Below, piece by piece: positions 16,561 to 24,147 of a stretch of DNA of 64,000 nucleotides. The stretch's first letter is position 1, and every line of letters starts with the position of its first letter. The position numbers and the translations under genes were made by a program. Source of the DNA: JAJXZP01 sp963787185 (lineage in GTDB: Bacteria; Spirochaetota; Spirochaetia; Treponematales; Rectinemataceae). The notes beneath the pieces were generated by a model that made no database searches, was not told where the DNA came from, and worked only from the letters and a program-made list of their open reading frames with translations. Location of the stretch: contig CAWBCC010000012.1 of assembly GCA_963787185.1 (NCBI GenBank), positions 557,144 through 621,143 of the forward strand, given 5' to 3'.

Positions 16561-16773
16561 ATGGTGGGATTTGATATACCGAGAAACAGGATGCCATTCA
16601 AGATTGGTGACAGGGTTTTTATACCAAACGACGCTCGTGAATTGACAGTTTTCAAAATTTTAAGCGACAAAGAGGTGGAGTGCACATGGACTTCTGGCGG
16701 AGTACAGCAGTGGGATACTTTTAAAGTTGCATCATTACAGCTAGTCACCCCACGAGATAGAAGACAGGACTAA
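16561..16773 (+). CDS. small DUF2158/YodC-like protein
   Basis: A 70-residue product with FKIGDRVFIPNDARELTVF followed by VECTWTSGG and SLQLV, resembling the short SH3-like barrel of DUF2158 (YodC) proteins. TAGGAGG lies 7 bases before the ATG at 16561. It is 60 bases downstream of the zinc-ribbon gene on the same strand, so the two may have been one cargo operon before the IS arrived. Function unknown. Confidence 0.55.
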   Translation: MVGFDIPRNRMPFKIGDRVFIPNDARELTVFKILSDKEVECTWTSGGVQQWDTFKVASLQLVTPRDRRQD

Positions 16774-16821
16774 CACCTTGGGCCGTCCACAATGGGGAGG
16801 CATAAACGAAAGCCAGACGTG

Positions 16822-16990
16822 TAGTAAACAACCACCACCAAAGGTGGTGGCTTTAGTAAGCCCCATAGGGGTATTAAGTATTTTTATCTCGAATGGCTTT
16901 TGCAGAGCTTCAATGTTAGAAATTTTGAAGGCATAGCCGTTTAGGAACTCACCACCTGCAAAGCAGGTGGTTTTCTGTCTCTAATAAAGG
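16822..16990 (-). mobile_element. candidate IS200/IS605-derived palindromic relic
   Basis: Two compact hairpins with AAA loops, CCACCACC/GGTGGTGG at 16832-16850 and CCACCTGC/GCAGGTGG at 16952-16970, enclose about 100 AT-rich bases. Read on the minus strand the outer end is GGGGCTTACTAAAGCCACC, reminiscent of the right-end hairpins of IS200/IS605 elements. No transposase or TnpB is encoded, so this would be a non-autonomous (PATE-like) relic. The second hairpin is followed by TTTTC on the plus strand and could serve as a terminator. Confidence 0.4.
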
Positions 16991-17071
16991 CTAGTGGCTT
17001 TTCGCCCTTGTGCCCAATTGGGACGCTTTCGGCCACTTTTTTCAAATCTTGAACGAGTCTATAATTCCCTT

Positions 17072-17916
17072 GTGAACCTTGAAGCGGAATCGTCAGATTC
17101 GTATGTGCTACCGCCAATGCCGGGCTATAGACTTCTTCCCCCTGGAGAGCTTCTTCCGACTGGCAGGCCGACGACACGAAAGGGCCGCGCGGAACGGAGA
17201 GGACTTCCGCCGGGGAGAAGATCAAGGTACAGCGACGAGCTCGCGCGTCGAATCGTGGATTTGCGCAGGGAAGTGTCGCGGACCGGAGTGTTTTCCTCTC
17301 CTCTCCCGAAGTCTTTTATCATGAATTATTACCAAATATTGTATTTGTCCCGAGCTGGTTGAGTTGGAAATCAAAGTGGGTTCAACAGGACTCCCAAGAT
17401 ATTCTGCCTTCTTCTTCGCGTTGATTTCTTGTAGAGCCGTCATCACACTCGAAGAATTAGCTTCCAGTGACAATACGCGAGCCGCTAGAGCGCTTTATGC
17501 CGTTGCTGGCATTGCGCCCAGTTCCCCTTGCCGATTGGTTGCCTTGTCCATTTTCATATTCTGCGAAGGGAATCTTCCCGTGCTAAACGATGAGTCCGCC
17601 ATTTTCCGGAGGACATGAATTCGGGAGTATATCGGCGTTTGCAAGAAAATATCGCGGGAGGCTACAGGAAGGCTTAGGCGTAAAGGAAATTGTGGCGAGC
17701 GGTCTTTGTACTTACAAAGAGCTCAGATACTGGCGTGAAAAGTATGATCTTGAACGCCGATGGCGGAACGCGTACCACAGGTGGCTAGAGGACATGATGG
17801 AAGAGGCTGTCGGCACTTTCGGCAAGGGGGAATATAGCGCATGGCGGCAGATGATCGTTAAGCGCTGGAAGCGGCTTCCGGCCCCGCCTCGCAGGGTAAA
17901 AGTTAGGCCCTTGTGA
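17072..17916 (+). pseudogene. HTH-like element gene split by a 393-bp insertion
   Basis: The frame before the insertion ends RYSDELARRIVDLRRE, and removing 17274-17666 with one GGAAG duplication (joining 17273 to 17672) continues it as GLGVKEIVASGLCTYKELRYW to RRVKVRPL at 17916. The join gives two adjacent helix-turn-helix-like stretches, as in small DNA-binding or transposase-accessory proteins. The N-terminus is uncertain: GTG 17072 or ATG 17117 are candidates. As it stands, an ATG inside the insert (17590) heads a chimeric 108-residue frame that might still be translated. Confidence 0.65.
17274..17666. mobile_element. 393-bp non-autonomous mobile element, copy 2
   Basis: Same sequence and orientation as 12360-12752, at a distance of 4914 bases. 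It is flanked by GGAAG at 17269-17273 and 17667-17671. Its insertion split the HTH-like gene. The two copies in direct orientation could recombine and delete the whole cargo block between them. Confidence 0.8.
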
Positions 17917-18001
17917 TCGAGAAAGTGTAGTGTGGGCATATTCGTGACTCGTCGTTTGATTAACCCTTGAGCCTTCTGATAAGCCATGATAAACAATATG
18001 T

Positions 18002-18817
18002 GTGAGCAAATGGGATATTGAACGCTTTAGCGCTCACCTCGAAGTGGAAGAAGCTCTCTCCCAAAGTCTGGACTTCAAGGTACTTGCCGAAAAGGCGAAT
18101 CTTCCGCTTGCTGACAGCACCCCGGAGGCAGAAGGCTGGCGGGATTATATCTACTCGGCGGCCAGTGAGTTCGTTCGAGACTGCATCTACAGCGCTCGCG
18201 ACCGGAAAGACTTCGGTGCAAAGTACGAGAGTAGACTCTACCGCAGAATACTTACAGCTACAAAGGCACCGTTGAACTCTCGTAAGGCAGACAATCTTCA
18301 ACGCCTTCTTGAAGAAGCATATACGAACAATGTCTATATCCCATGGCCGATTGTGGAACGTTTCCCTGATCGAAACCCAAAATGGCGAATTAATAACCTA
18401 GAAGAGCTTCACAAAAGAGCTGCGATCATAAGCGAAATGAAGGGCGAGTATGGAGCAAGGAATTACCTCGCCTTCAAGCTGTTTGCTCAATCGCTCTATC
18501 GAGTGTATCGAGCGGCCGGAGGAAAACGGCGCTACACTTATGACCAATACAAAAAACTCTATTCGGGTGAAGCTGTTGATTTCATCGATGAAACGGTCAA
18601 AGAAACTGAAAGGTGTCTTCCACAAGAAGATGCGAACATATATTGCCCACTTGGGAAGCAACGGCAACAAGAGATTGCACACGCTGTCCGCGATTATGGG
18701 CATTCCCCGCAGGTCGTAGACTGCATTTCCGAGAATCCGCCCAAGAGGGACATCCCTTCTGCCGCCGATATTCTTAAAATCATTCAATCGGCCATTGACC
18801 AAAAAAAGAAACAATAG
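18002..18817 (+). CDS. uncharacterised element protein, 271 residues
   Basis: The frame starts with GTG at 18002 and encodes a mostly helical, charged protein with no signal peptide or membrane segment. I recognise no domain. Three cysteines in the C-terminal half (ERCLPQ, IYCPLG, VDCISE) may be incidental. Base composition is lower in GC than the flanking chromosome. It lies between the split HTH-like gene and the excisionase operon. Its length and clean frame argue for a real gene, and an element-encoded accessory or defence protein is possible but not shown. Confidence 0.6.
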   Translation: MSKWDIERFSAHLEVEEALSQSLDFKVLAEKANLPLADSTPEAEGWRDYIYSAASEFVRDCIYSARDRKDFGAKYESRLYRRILTATKAPLNSRKADNLQRLLEEAYTNNVYIPWPIVERFPDRNPKWRINNLEELHKRAAIISEMKGEYGARNYLAFKLFAQSLYRVYRAAGGKRRYTYDQYKKLYSGEAVDFIDETVKETERCLPQEDANIYCPLGKQRQQEIAHAVRDYGHSPQVVDCISENPPKRDIPSAADILKIIQSAIDQKKKQ

Positions 18818-18935
18818 GACCGCAAAAGATTCAGTCGACTTAATGGACTCGTCCTTGGCCCCCAAATTGCCCACTTATCGCCTTTATTCTTAATCGGCGA
18901 AGAAGCGGGATACTACAGGCAGGAGGTGGGCAAAC

Positions 18936-19163
18936 ATGGACGAATCAACACAACCCTCGGGGAATAAGAACTTCTATTCGGTCCGCGAAACGGCTGAGCG
19001 ATTATCAATATCGCAAATCACGGTCTATCGACGAATAGAGAACAATCTCTGGCCTTCGGTATGCGCGGGGACCCGGCGACTCATACCAGCAAAATTCATC
19101 GAGTCCCTTGAGGCCGAAGCCTTCGCCGCGGTGTCGCCGGACAAGGCGAACGAGGAGCGCTAA
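18936..19163 (+). CDS. excisionase-like HTH protein
   Basis: A 75-residue protein with a MerR/excisionase-type helix-turn-helix: FYSVRETAERLSISQITVYR, then the wing CAGTRRLIPAKFIESL. GGAGGTGG precedes the ATG by 8 bases. In integrative elements such proteins direct excision by the integrase or activate the element. It is the first gene of a tight operon with two small genes and the RepA-like helicase. Confidence 0.8.
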   Translation: MDESTQPSGNKNFYSVRETAERLSISQITVYRRIENNLWPSVCAGTRRLIPAKFIESLEAEAFAAVSPDKANEER

Positions 19164-19165
19164 TT

Positions 19166-19369
19166 ATGGCCGCCGACGCAAAGGCGAAGGCCGAGAAGCT
19201 CCTCGATTCCATTCGGCCAGATATTATCCGAGCATGGGCGGGCGCAATTCCTGACTTTGGCGACCTGTCTCTCTCTATCCACTTTGTAGATGGTCAACCT
19301 ATCCGCATTGACTGGGGCGGCTCGGTTCAACGCAAGCTCACACACCGTGTTGACCGTGGCCAAAGATGA
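19166..19369 (+). CDS. small element protein, 67 residues
   Basis: Starts two bases after the excisionase stop and overlaps the next gene by ATGA, so translation is supported by coupling. The sequence (LSLSIHFVDGQPIRIDWGG in its middle) matches no family I know. Confidence 0.55.
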   Translation: MAADAKAKAEKLLDSIRPDIIRAWAGAIPDFGDLSLSIHFVDGQPIRIDWGGSVQRKLTHRVDRGQR

Positions 19370-19647
19370 GCGCACACATTGTCCTCCCAACCGAGAAGAA
19401 CATGCAAGTAGTGCGCAGAGCTTGTTTGCAGAAACCTATTGCTGAATTATCCGACGAGGAACTGTGCATTTCACGTATTGGTCTGCGCGAAGAAATCGCA
19501 GAGCAGGACCGTATTCGCCGACTTATTCGCGAGGGCAAGCTCCCATTCGATGCGCTTCCCGAAGGAGCCCGCGGGCTTCCCCCTGGCGTCTCGCTGAGGG
19601 AATACCTTGACGATAGGGGAACATATGGCCGAGGCGGTGTAAAATGA
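19366..19647 (+). CDS. small element protein, 93 residues
   Basis: Overlaps both neighbours by ATGA (19366-19369 and 19644-19647). The middle is charged and helical (REEIAEQDRIRRLIREGKLP). I recognise no family; it may assist the helicase gene that follows. Confidence 0.55.
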   Translation: MSAHIVLPTEKNMQVVRRACLQKPIAELSDEELCISRIGLREEIAEQDRIRRLIREGKLPFDALPEGARGLPPGVSLREYLDDRGTYGRGGVK

Positions 19648-21098
19648 GCGCACCGCCTCCCCCTGACGAGCTTGAGAAAACCGCCACCGCCGTCTTCACG
19701 CTTGTCGCCGAGCTCGGCATTGACGCGCGCGCGCCGGTTGTCCATGCCATAGACTCGGAAACCGCCCGACGATTCGAGAAGGGCCTCTTGAGCGCTAACG
19801 ACGTCCTCGCGGCGTGGAAAATTGAGCTCGATTATCGAGAGAACTTTGCAGGAAAGGGCGCGTCGCTCGAAGCCTTGCTCGCGCTGAAGTGGAAGACACT
19901 CCGAGACTCGATCGGGCCGGAACCGGCTACGCCGTTCGACCTGGCCCGATGCAAAGAAGCGGCGACGGCGATCCACGCCGAAGAGGCCCGGCGCGAGCGC
20001 ATCGCGGTCTTGTTATCGCGCGGCATGACGTGCGGCGCACTCCTGGCAACCGAATTTCCGCCGCCTCAATGGATCGTTCCGGGCCTTCTCGTCTCCGGCT
20101 TGACGATTCTTGCGGGGGCGCCGAAGCTCGGGAAATCCTGGCTCGCGCTCGCGCTAGGCGCGGCCGTCGGCTCAGGGGGCTCCGTACTGGGGCGCTATCA
20201 CGTCGAACGACGGAAGGCCCTATATCTTGCCCTTGAGGACACGCCGCACCGTCTGAAGAACCGTTTGGAGAAGATAGGCGCATCGCCTGTCTCAAAATTG
20301 GATCTGTTCACGCAATGGCGAGCCGGCGGCGAAGGGATCGAGGACCTTGACGCATACCTCGAAGAATGCCATGACATAAAATTAGTTCTTGTCGATACCC
20401 TTGCCCGCTTCAGGGGCCAGCCGCAGGGCGATGACCGATACGCCGAGGACTACCGCGCCGCCGCGGCGATAAAAACCGTAGCCGACAGACACGATTGCGC
20501 TATCATCGTAGTCCACCATGTCCGCAAAATGGCCGCCGAGGATATCATGGACACGGTATCGGGTTCGAACGGACTGAACGGCGCCGCGGATTCGACATGG
20601 ATACTTACACGGTCTAGAGGCGAGGCCGGCGCGCAGCTTTTCATAACCGGCCGAGACGTTGAAGAAACAACGCTCGCCCTTCGCTTCGAGAGCGATTGTG
20701 GTACCTGGACGGTTCTCGGCAATGCTGAGGACTATTCGCAGACGACGGAGCGCCGGGCGATATTACGCGAGCTCGAAGGCGGAAGGGAAGTTAAGACAGG
20801 CGACCTGGCAAAAGCACTCGGCAAGCACGTGCAGGCGATATCGAACCGTCTTCGAAACCTAGAGGCTGAGGGGCTTGTACATTCCCCTCGCTATGGTGTG
20901 TGGGCCTTGAAAGCCCGTGTAAGCCGTGAAACCGTGAAAGTAGATGAGAAAGCCCCTGCAAATAGGGGGCTTAATGAAGATGGACCTTTCACGGGTAGTA
21001 AAAAGACCGTGAAAGTGAATCCCTGTACTCAGGCTGAACTTACACACTTACACGACTTACACGGGGACGCAGACTCCGCTACCGAAGGCATCGCATGA
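19644..21098 (+). CDS. RepA-like AAA ATPase / replicative helicase of the element
   Basis: The 484-residue protein has a RecA/DnaB-type ATPase core of the AAA_25/RepA type: Walker A GAPKLGKSW near residue 160, a second motif ALYLALED, Walker B LVLVDTLARF near residue 248 and VVHHVRK as the sensor His region. The last 150 residues contain a winged-helix-like segment (REVKTGDLAKALGKHVQAIS). Related proteins are hexameric helicases of plasmids and phage satellites, suggesting that the excised element replicates. The N-terminal 130 residues show no primase motif that I can see. Confidence 0.8.
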   Translation: MSAPPPPDELEKTATAVFTLVAELGIDARAPVVHAIDSETARRFEKGLLSANDVLAAWKIELDYRENFAGKGASLEALLALKWKTLRDSIGPEPATPFDLARCKEAATAIHAEEARRERIAVLLSRGMTCGALLATEFPPPQWIVPGLLVSGLTILAGAPKLGKSWLALALGAAVGSGGSVLGRYHVERRKALYLALEDTPHRLKNRLEKIGASPVSKLDLFTQWRAGGEGIEDLDAYLEECHDIKLVLVDTLARFRGQPQGDDRYAEDYRAAAAIKTVADRHDCAIIVVHHVRKMAAEDIMDTVSGSNGLNGAADSTWILTRSRGEAGAQLFITGRDVEETTLALRFESDCGTWTVLGNAEDYSQTTERRAILRELEGGREVKTGDLAKALGKHVQAISNRLRNLEAEGLVHSPRYGVWALKARVSRETVKVDEKAPANRGLNEDGPFTGSKKTVKVNPCTQAELTHLHDLHGDADSATEGIA

Positions 21099-21176
21099 CA
21101 TCCCTTTTATTGATTGTTGACAAAGATATCGTAAGACTTCAGAAGTCCTTCCTCGGCCCCATTTTCTCAGCGCTGG

Positions 21177-21196
21177 GTAGCACTAAGAGTAGCACT
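21177..21196. repeat. integrase arm-type sites, right end
   Basis: GTAGCACT at 21177-21184 and 21189-21196 match the pair at the left end. The second is followed by CTTC, as on the left. The rest of 21099-21334 shows no gene. Confidence 0.6.
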
Positions 21197-21334
21197 CTTC
21201 TCTTGACCATGTGTCTTTTCAGTGATAATCTTTATTTATCAACCGTTATCGAGGGTATAAGAAAATCCTTGATTTTAGCGGTTGAACGTCGACTATTGAT
21301 AACGCGTGATAAGCTCTGGTTTCGCCTAACCTTT

Positions 21335-21386
21335 GCTTGAGGTGCTAGTGCCGAGAGGCATGGAGGTTCAAGTCCTCTTCGCCGCA
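21335..21386 (+). repeat. attR core (partial tRNA-Leu copy)
   Basis: Fifty-two bases identical to the 3' part of tRNA-Leu. The 5' half of the tRNA is absent, so this is an attachment site and not a second tRNA gene. Confidence 0.9.
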
Positions 21387-21519
21387 AAGTACACTGAGAC
21401 AAAGAATTACAGGACGACCGCAAAGACGGAGTCCGCCCATTTTCAGCCGATGTTACCCGAAATGTTACCTCGGGTAGCGAAGGGGAAATCATGGCGGGGG
21501 CTCCGTTTTGTATTAAAGA

Positions 21520-22041
21520 TTATCGGTTGTCCGATTCCTCCCAGAGCCGCGTCCATTCTTTTGCGTAAGCTTCCGCGATGGGCGGAACGTTCCATAGGAC
21601 GAGCGCATTTTCCGCGTTGTGTTCTATTGCAGTCGTTGAATAGTTGAAACTACCCGTCTCTATCGAAATCCTGTCCACGACGATGAACTTATGATGATGA
21701 ATCTCGTAATGATGATCGAGTCGAACGGGAATACCTGCCGATACAAGTATTCGAATCTGTGAATACTTGGCTTGAGCCGCCTTCCAGTCCGCTACGATAC
21801 GAACCTTGACCCCTCGATGTGCGGCAGCCTCAAGCGATTCAGCAATATCGCGGCTTGTAAACTCATAACAGGCCACGAGGAGCTCGGATTTCGCCGCGGC
21901 GATTGCCTTCTCCACAACCGAAAGGGAAGTACCTCCAGGAGAGAAGCCAAGATCGAAGGACGCCCCGGCAGGGATTGATGTCTGGGCGTTCAACCAGGCG
22001 AGCAGGAAAATAAAGAGTGTAAGGAATATAGCCCTTTTCAT
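21520..22041 (-). CDS. exported phospholipase D-family nuclease
   Basis: The 173-residue product has a signal peptide (MKRAIFLTLFIFLLAWLNA) and a single PLD motif, HHKFIVVD followed by GSFNYS and NAENALVL, as in the Nuc endonucleases carried by conjugative plasmids. Nuc-type enzymes are dimers that cut DNA without metal. Placement outside the cytoplasm suggests degradation or scavenging of external DNA. It lies just inside the left edge of the second element remnant. Confidence 0.85.
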   Translation of the reverse strand: MKRAIFLTLFIFLLAWLNAQTSIPAGASFDLGFSPGGTSLSVVEKAIAAAKSELLVACYEFTSRDIAESLEAAAHRGVKVRIVADWKAAQAKYSQIRILVSAGIPVRLDHHYEIHHHKFIVVDRISIETGSFNYSTTAIEHNAENALVLWNVPPIAEAYAKEWTRLWEESDNR

Positions 22042-22053
22042 TGTGGTCTCGTT

Positions 22054-22698
22054 TCAAGGTTGGAGCCGATGGGGTTTGAAGTCAAGATGGCTCGCGACAT
22101 GGTCAGCCTCTTCAGTCTTCTCATCCGTTAGACCGCTCGCGCTGCCAATCTTCTTTCTGACCTCTTCAAAGTCGATTATCTCGGCGTGATCGGAATAAAG
22201 CTCGGTCATCCGGCCGGACTTATGCCGCGCAATCATCTGCACGACGTACATGCCAATCCCGGCCTCGCGCGCGAGACTGACGAACGTGTGCCGGAGACTG
22301 TGAAACGAAATTTGCCGATCCCTGCGCGCGGCGGCGTCAATCCCTATCGCGTCAAGCATCGTGCGAAACCATCGCTTGATTAGGTCGTCGCTCATCGGAG
22401 CCTCGGGCTCCAGGCCGTGCAGCACGGAGCCGCTACGGCCGTATGCCGACGAATCGCCGAGCGCCTATATCTCCTCGAGCAATCCCTGTGAGAACGGGAC
22501 CTCTCCCGTACTGCTTCACTTCGGCCCCTGCACGCTCGTCTTGTGACTGACGATATTGTGAGCAACGCGGATTCGGGGGCTACCATTGTCGGTTATATCC
22601 TCGTACACGAGACCGCGGCATTCGCCGAGACTCAAGCCGCAGAGAACGGCGAAGTCCTCGGCGTGGACTACAGGAAATTCATCGTGTAGGGCGCTCAT
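22054..22698 (-). pseudogene. tyrosine integrase, C-terminal part with two in-frame stops
   Basis: Read on the minus strand, LCGLSLGECRGLVYED and RIRVAHNIVS are followed by an in-frame TGA after VQGPK, then VPFSQGLLEEI and an in-frame TAG, then an intact catalytic half with HSLRHTF and MTELYSDH. The core resembles the active integrase at 10669 but diverges. The N-terminal half is missing: upstream the frame runs into a copy of the antitoxin tail on the opposite strand. The enzyme is dead by nonsense mutation and truncation. Confidence 0.85.
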
Positions 22699-22810
22699 GG
22701 CGGACCGCCATTGCGTCGCTTACTGCTCCGATGAGCTATACTCCCCCCTTATCGGCATTACCCCATCCGACGCATCTATGGACGGCGTCACTGGGCCGGA
22801 TCGGCGGAAA

Positions 22811-22836
22811 CGATATACATTGACATTCGTGTATCG
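22811..22836. promoter_or_regulatory. palindrome before the toxin-antitoxin genes
   Basis: CGATATAC and GTGTATCG form an inverted repeat (7 of 8 pairs) with a 10-base gap, 18 bases before the toxin start. Toxin-antitoxin operons are usually autoregulated at such sites. Confidence 0.35.
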
Positions 22837-22854
22837 CCGATGATACATTATGAT

Positions 22855-23118
22855 ATGTACCGGGTGAGAGTGAGCAAGAGCGCCCGAAAGCGGATGGAGA
22901 AGGCACCGGAGGATGTGCGAATCCTCTTCGGCCAGTTTGTCGAGGACTTGGCCGAAAATGGGCCGGTTCTCCCGGAGTGGCCGCATTTTTCCAAGCTCCA
23001 GAAAAACGAGTACCATTGTCATCTTGCTTATCATTGGGTGGCATGTTGGTATTACGAAGCCGACTCGGTACAGATCGAGGTTTACTATGCGGGTAGTCGA
23101 GAAGACGCGCCATATTGA
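22855..23118 (+). CDS. RelE/HigB-like toxin
   Basis: An 87-residue protein beginning MYRVRVSKSARKRMEKAP, a typical RelE/ParE/HigB start, with the family's core LQKNEYHCHLAYHWVACWY and the terminal strand IEVYYAGSREDAPY. Such toxins are mRNA interferases or gyrase inhibitors; basic residues fit the former. I prefer ATG 22855 to 22840 because family members start at this point. It precedes and overlaps its antitoxin by 32 bases, the HigBA gene order. Confidence 0.8.
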   Translation: MYRVRVSKSARKRMEKAPEDVRILFGQFVEDLAENGPVLPEWPHFSKLQKNEYHCHLAYHWVACWYYEADSVQIEVYYAGSREDAPY

Positions 23119-23446
23119 CGTGAATGTCGAGGGCTCGGGGGCGGAAGCCGTCGCCGCCCTCATTCGTGCCGCTCTTCCTCACGCGACAATCGCCGAAGAA
23201 GAGGAGTACGAAGACTGGGAGGGCTCCGACCTCCAGAAAGAAATCAGGGCTATCACTACTCCCGGCAAACTCGTTCGCGCGTATCGCGTCCGGGCGGGAA
23301 TGACTCTCGTCGAACTCGCCCGCGCCGTCGGTACGAAGTACCCGAACCTCTCCGCGATAGAGAACGATCGGCGCGCGGTCGGCCTCGTCATGGCGCGCAA
23401 GCTTGGCGAAGTCCTCGGCTTGGACTACCGGAAGTTCATCGCGTAA
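23087..23446 (+). CDS. XRE-family antitoxin
   Basis: The 119-residue protein has an N-terminal acidic region (EEEEYEDWEGSD) that may bind the toxin and a C-terminal XRE helix-turn-helix (RAGMTLVELARAVGTKYPNL, then RKLGEVLGLDYRKF). It overlaps the toxin gene. Its last 18 codons have a degraded copy at about 22640-22690, inside the edge of the dead integrase, evidence of local rearrangement. Confidence 0.8.
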   Translation: MRVVEKTRHIDVNVEGSGAEAVAALIRAALPHATIAEEEEYEDWEGSDLQKEIRAITTPGKLVRAYRVRAGMTLVELARAVGTKYPNLSAIENDRRAVGLVMARKLGEVLGLDYRKFIA

Positions 23447-23712
23447 GGTGCTCAAGGTGGGCCGCTGTCGCGTCCGGGGAGACTCGGAGGTAGGAAAGGG
23501 CGCCGCTAGCTTAGATCGACGCAATGACGAAAGGGCCCTCAACGCTACCGGCATTAGCCGGGTATGTTACCCAACCCGAAAAAATCGGCCCATCCTTCCC
23601 TTGTTACCCATGATATTGAGGATACACTCTGAGTAGATGACCGAGAGCTAATTCCTTTCGGCCGCGTGTCGTTCGATAGGTAACGACACTAGACGATACT
23701 CGCCGATAAAAG

Positions 23713-23880
23713 TACACCAAGACAAAGCATTAGGCCGACCAGAAACCGGGAGGCATATCACGCGAACCTGAGAGAGTAGCACTGAAAAGTGGCACTCTTC
23801 CGGGAAAGGACGCGATATGCGCCCGGTTTCTCGTTTTCCGTTCTCCCTCTACAAGAAGCCCTCTTCCTCCGGTCCCGATG
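23713..23880 (+). repeat. copy of the element's left end (third integration remnant)
   Basis: This segment nearly repeats 10570-10730: the GGCCGACC...GAAACCGGGAGG stretch, the paired AGCACT arm sites (around 23776 and 23790) and the start of the integrase gene. It shows that a close relative of the 10.8-kb element once occupied this position and was truncated. Confidence 0.85.
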
Positions 23881-23905
23881 TCCGGCACGCTCGCCTTGGG
23901 ATGAG
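23817..23905 (+). pseudogene. 5' fragment of a second copy of the integrase
   Basis: Begins MRPVSRFPFSLYKKPSSSGP, the same as the intact integrase at 10669, then loses similarity after about 30 codons through indels. The rest of the gene is missing. Confidence 0.85.
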
Positions 23906-24147
23906 CGAAGCCGTCGCTGCGCCATGGCCAGCTCGACCGAGTTCGGGCGAAGCACGCGGAGGAATGGGAACTCTCGGATAGCAGGTTGCGCCGAGGAAGA
24001 AACGCGCTCTATGATGGTCTGAGCCGGTGTCCGAAATCCCGGGCTCGGCATATGCCGTGGTTCATCGGAGTTTTGAGTGCGAAGCGGCTGCCCAGGATTT
24101 ATGGAAAGATGCTTTCCTCGGCGACTTGTTCTCGAAAAGGAGGAATC

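Larger units (their letters stand above)
10509..21386 (+). mobile_element. integrative element in tRNA-Leu(GAG), 10.8 kb
   Basis: The element is bounded by a 52-bp direct repeat made of the 3' part of tRNA-Leu. A tyrosine integrase gene lies just inside the left end, and excisionase-like, small and RepA-like helicase genes lie at the right end, which is the layout of a small integrative or satellite-type element. Paired GTAGCACT repeats sit inside both ends. No conjugation, capsid or packaging genes are seen, so transfer would need a helper. The middle carries cargo of lower GC, disrupted by one IS256-family insertion and two 393-bp elements. Remnants of related elements follow on the right. 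Confidence 0.9.
21387..23704. mobile_element. remnant of a second integrative element at the same site
   Basis: This stretch follows attR and holds an inactivated integrase, an exported nuclease and a toxin-antitoxin pair. GTTACC-type repeats occur inside both ends (21452-21458, 21464-21470; 23566-23572, 23603-23609) and differ from the GTAGCACT sites of the intact element. Its right edge, near CTCGCCGATAAAAGTACACC at about 23700, resembles a degraded version of the attR junction CTTCGCCGCAAAGTACAC. No helicase gene remains. Bases 23447-23816 contain no gene, only these sites and the start of the next remnant. Confidence 0.6.

Noticed and set aside
21335..21386. Second tRNA-Leu gene
   Set aside because: Only the 3' 52 bases are present; acceptor 5' strand and D-arm are missing, so it is an att site.
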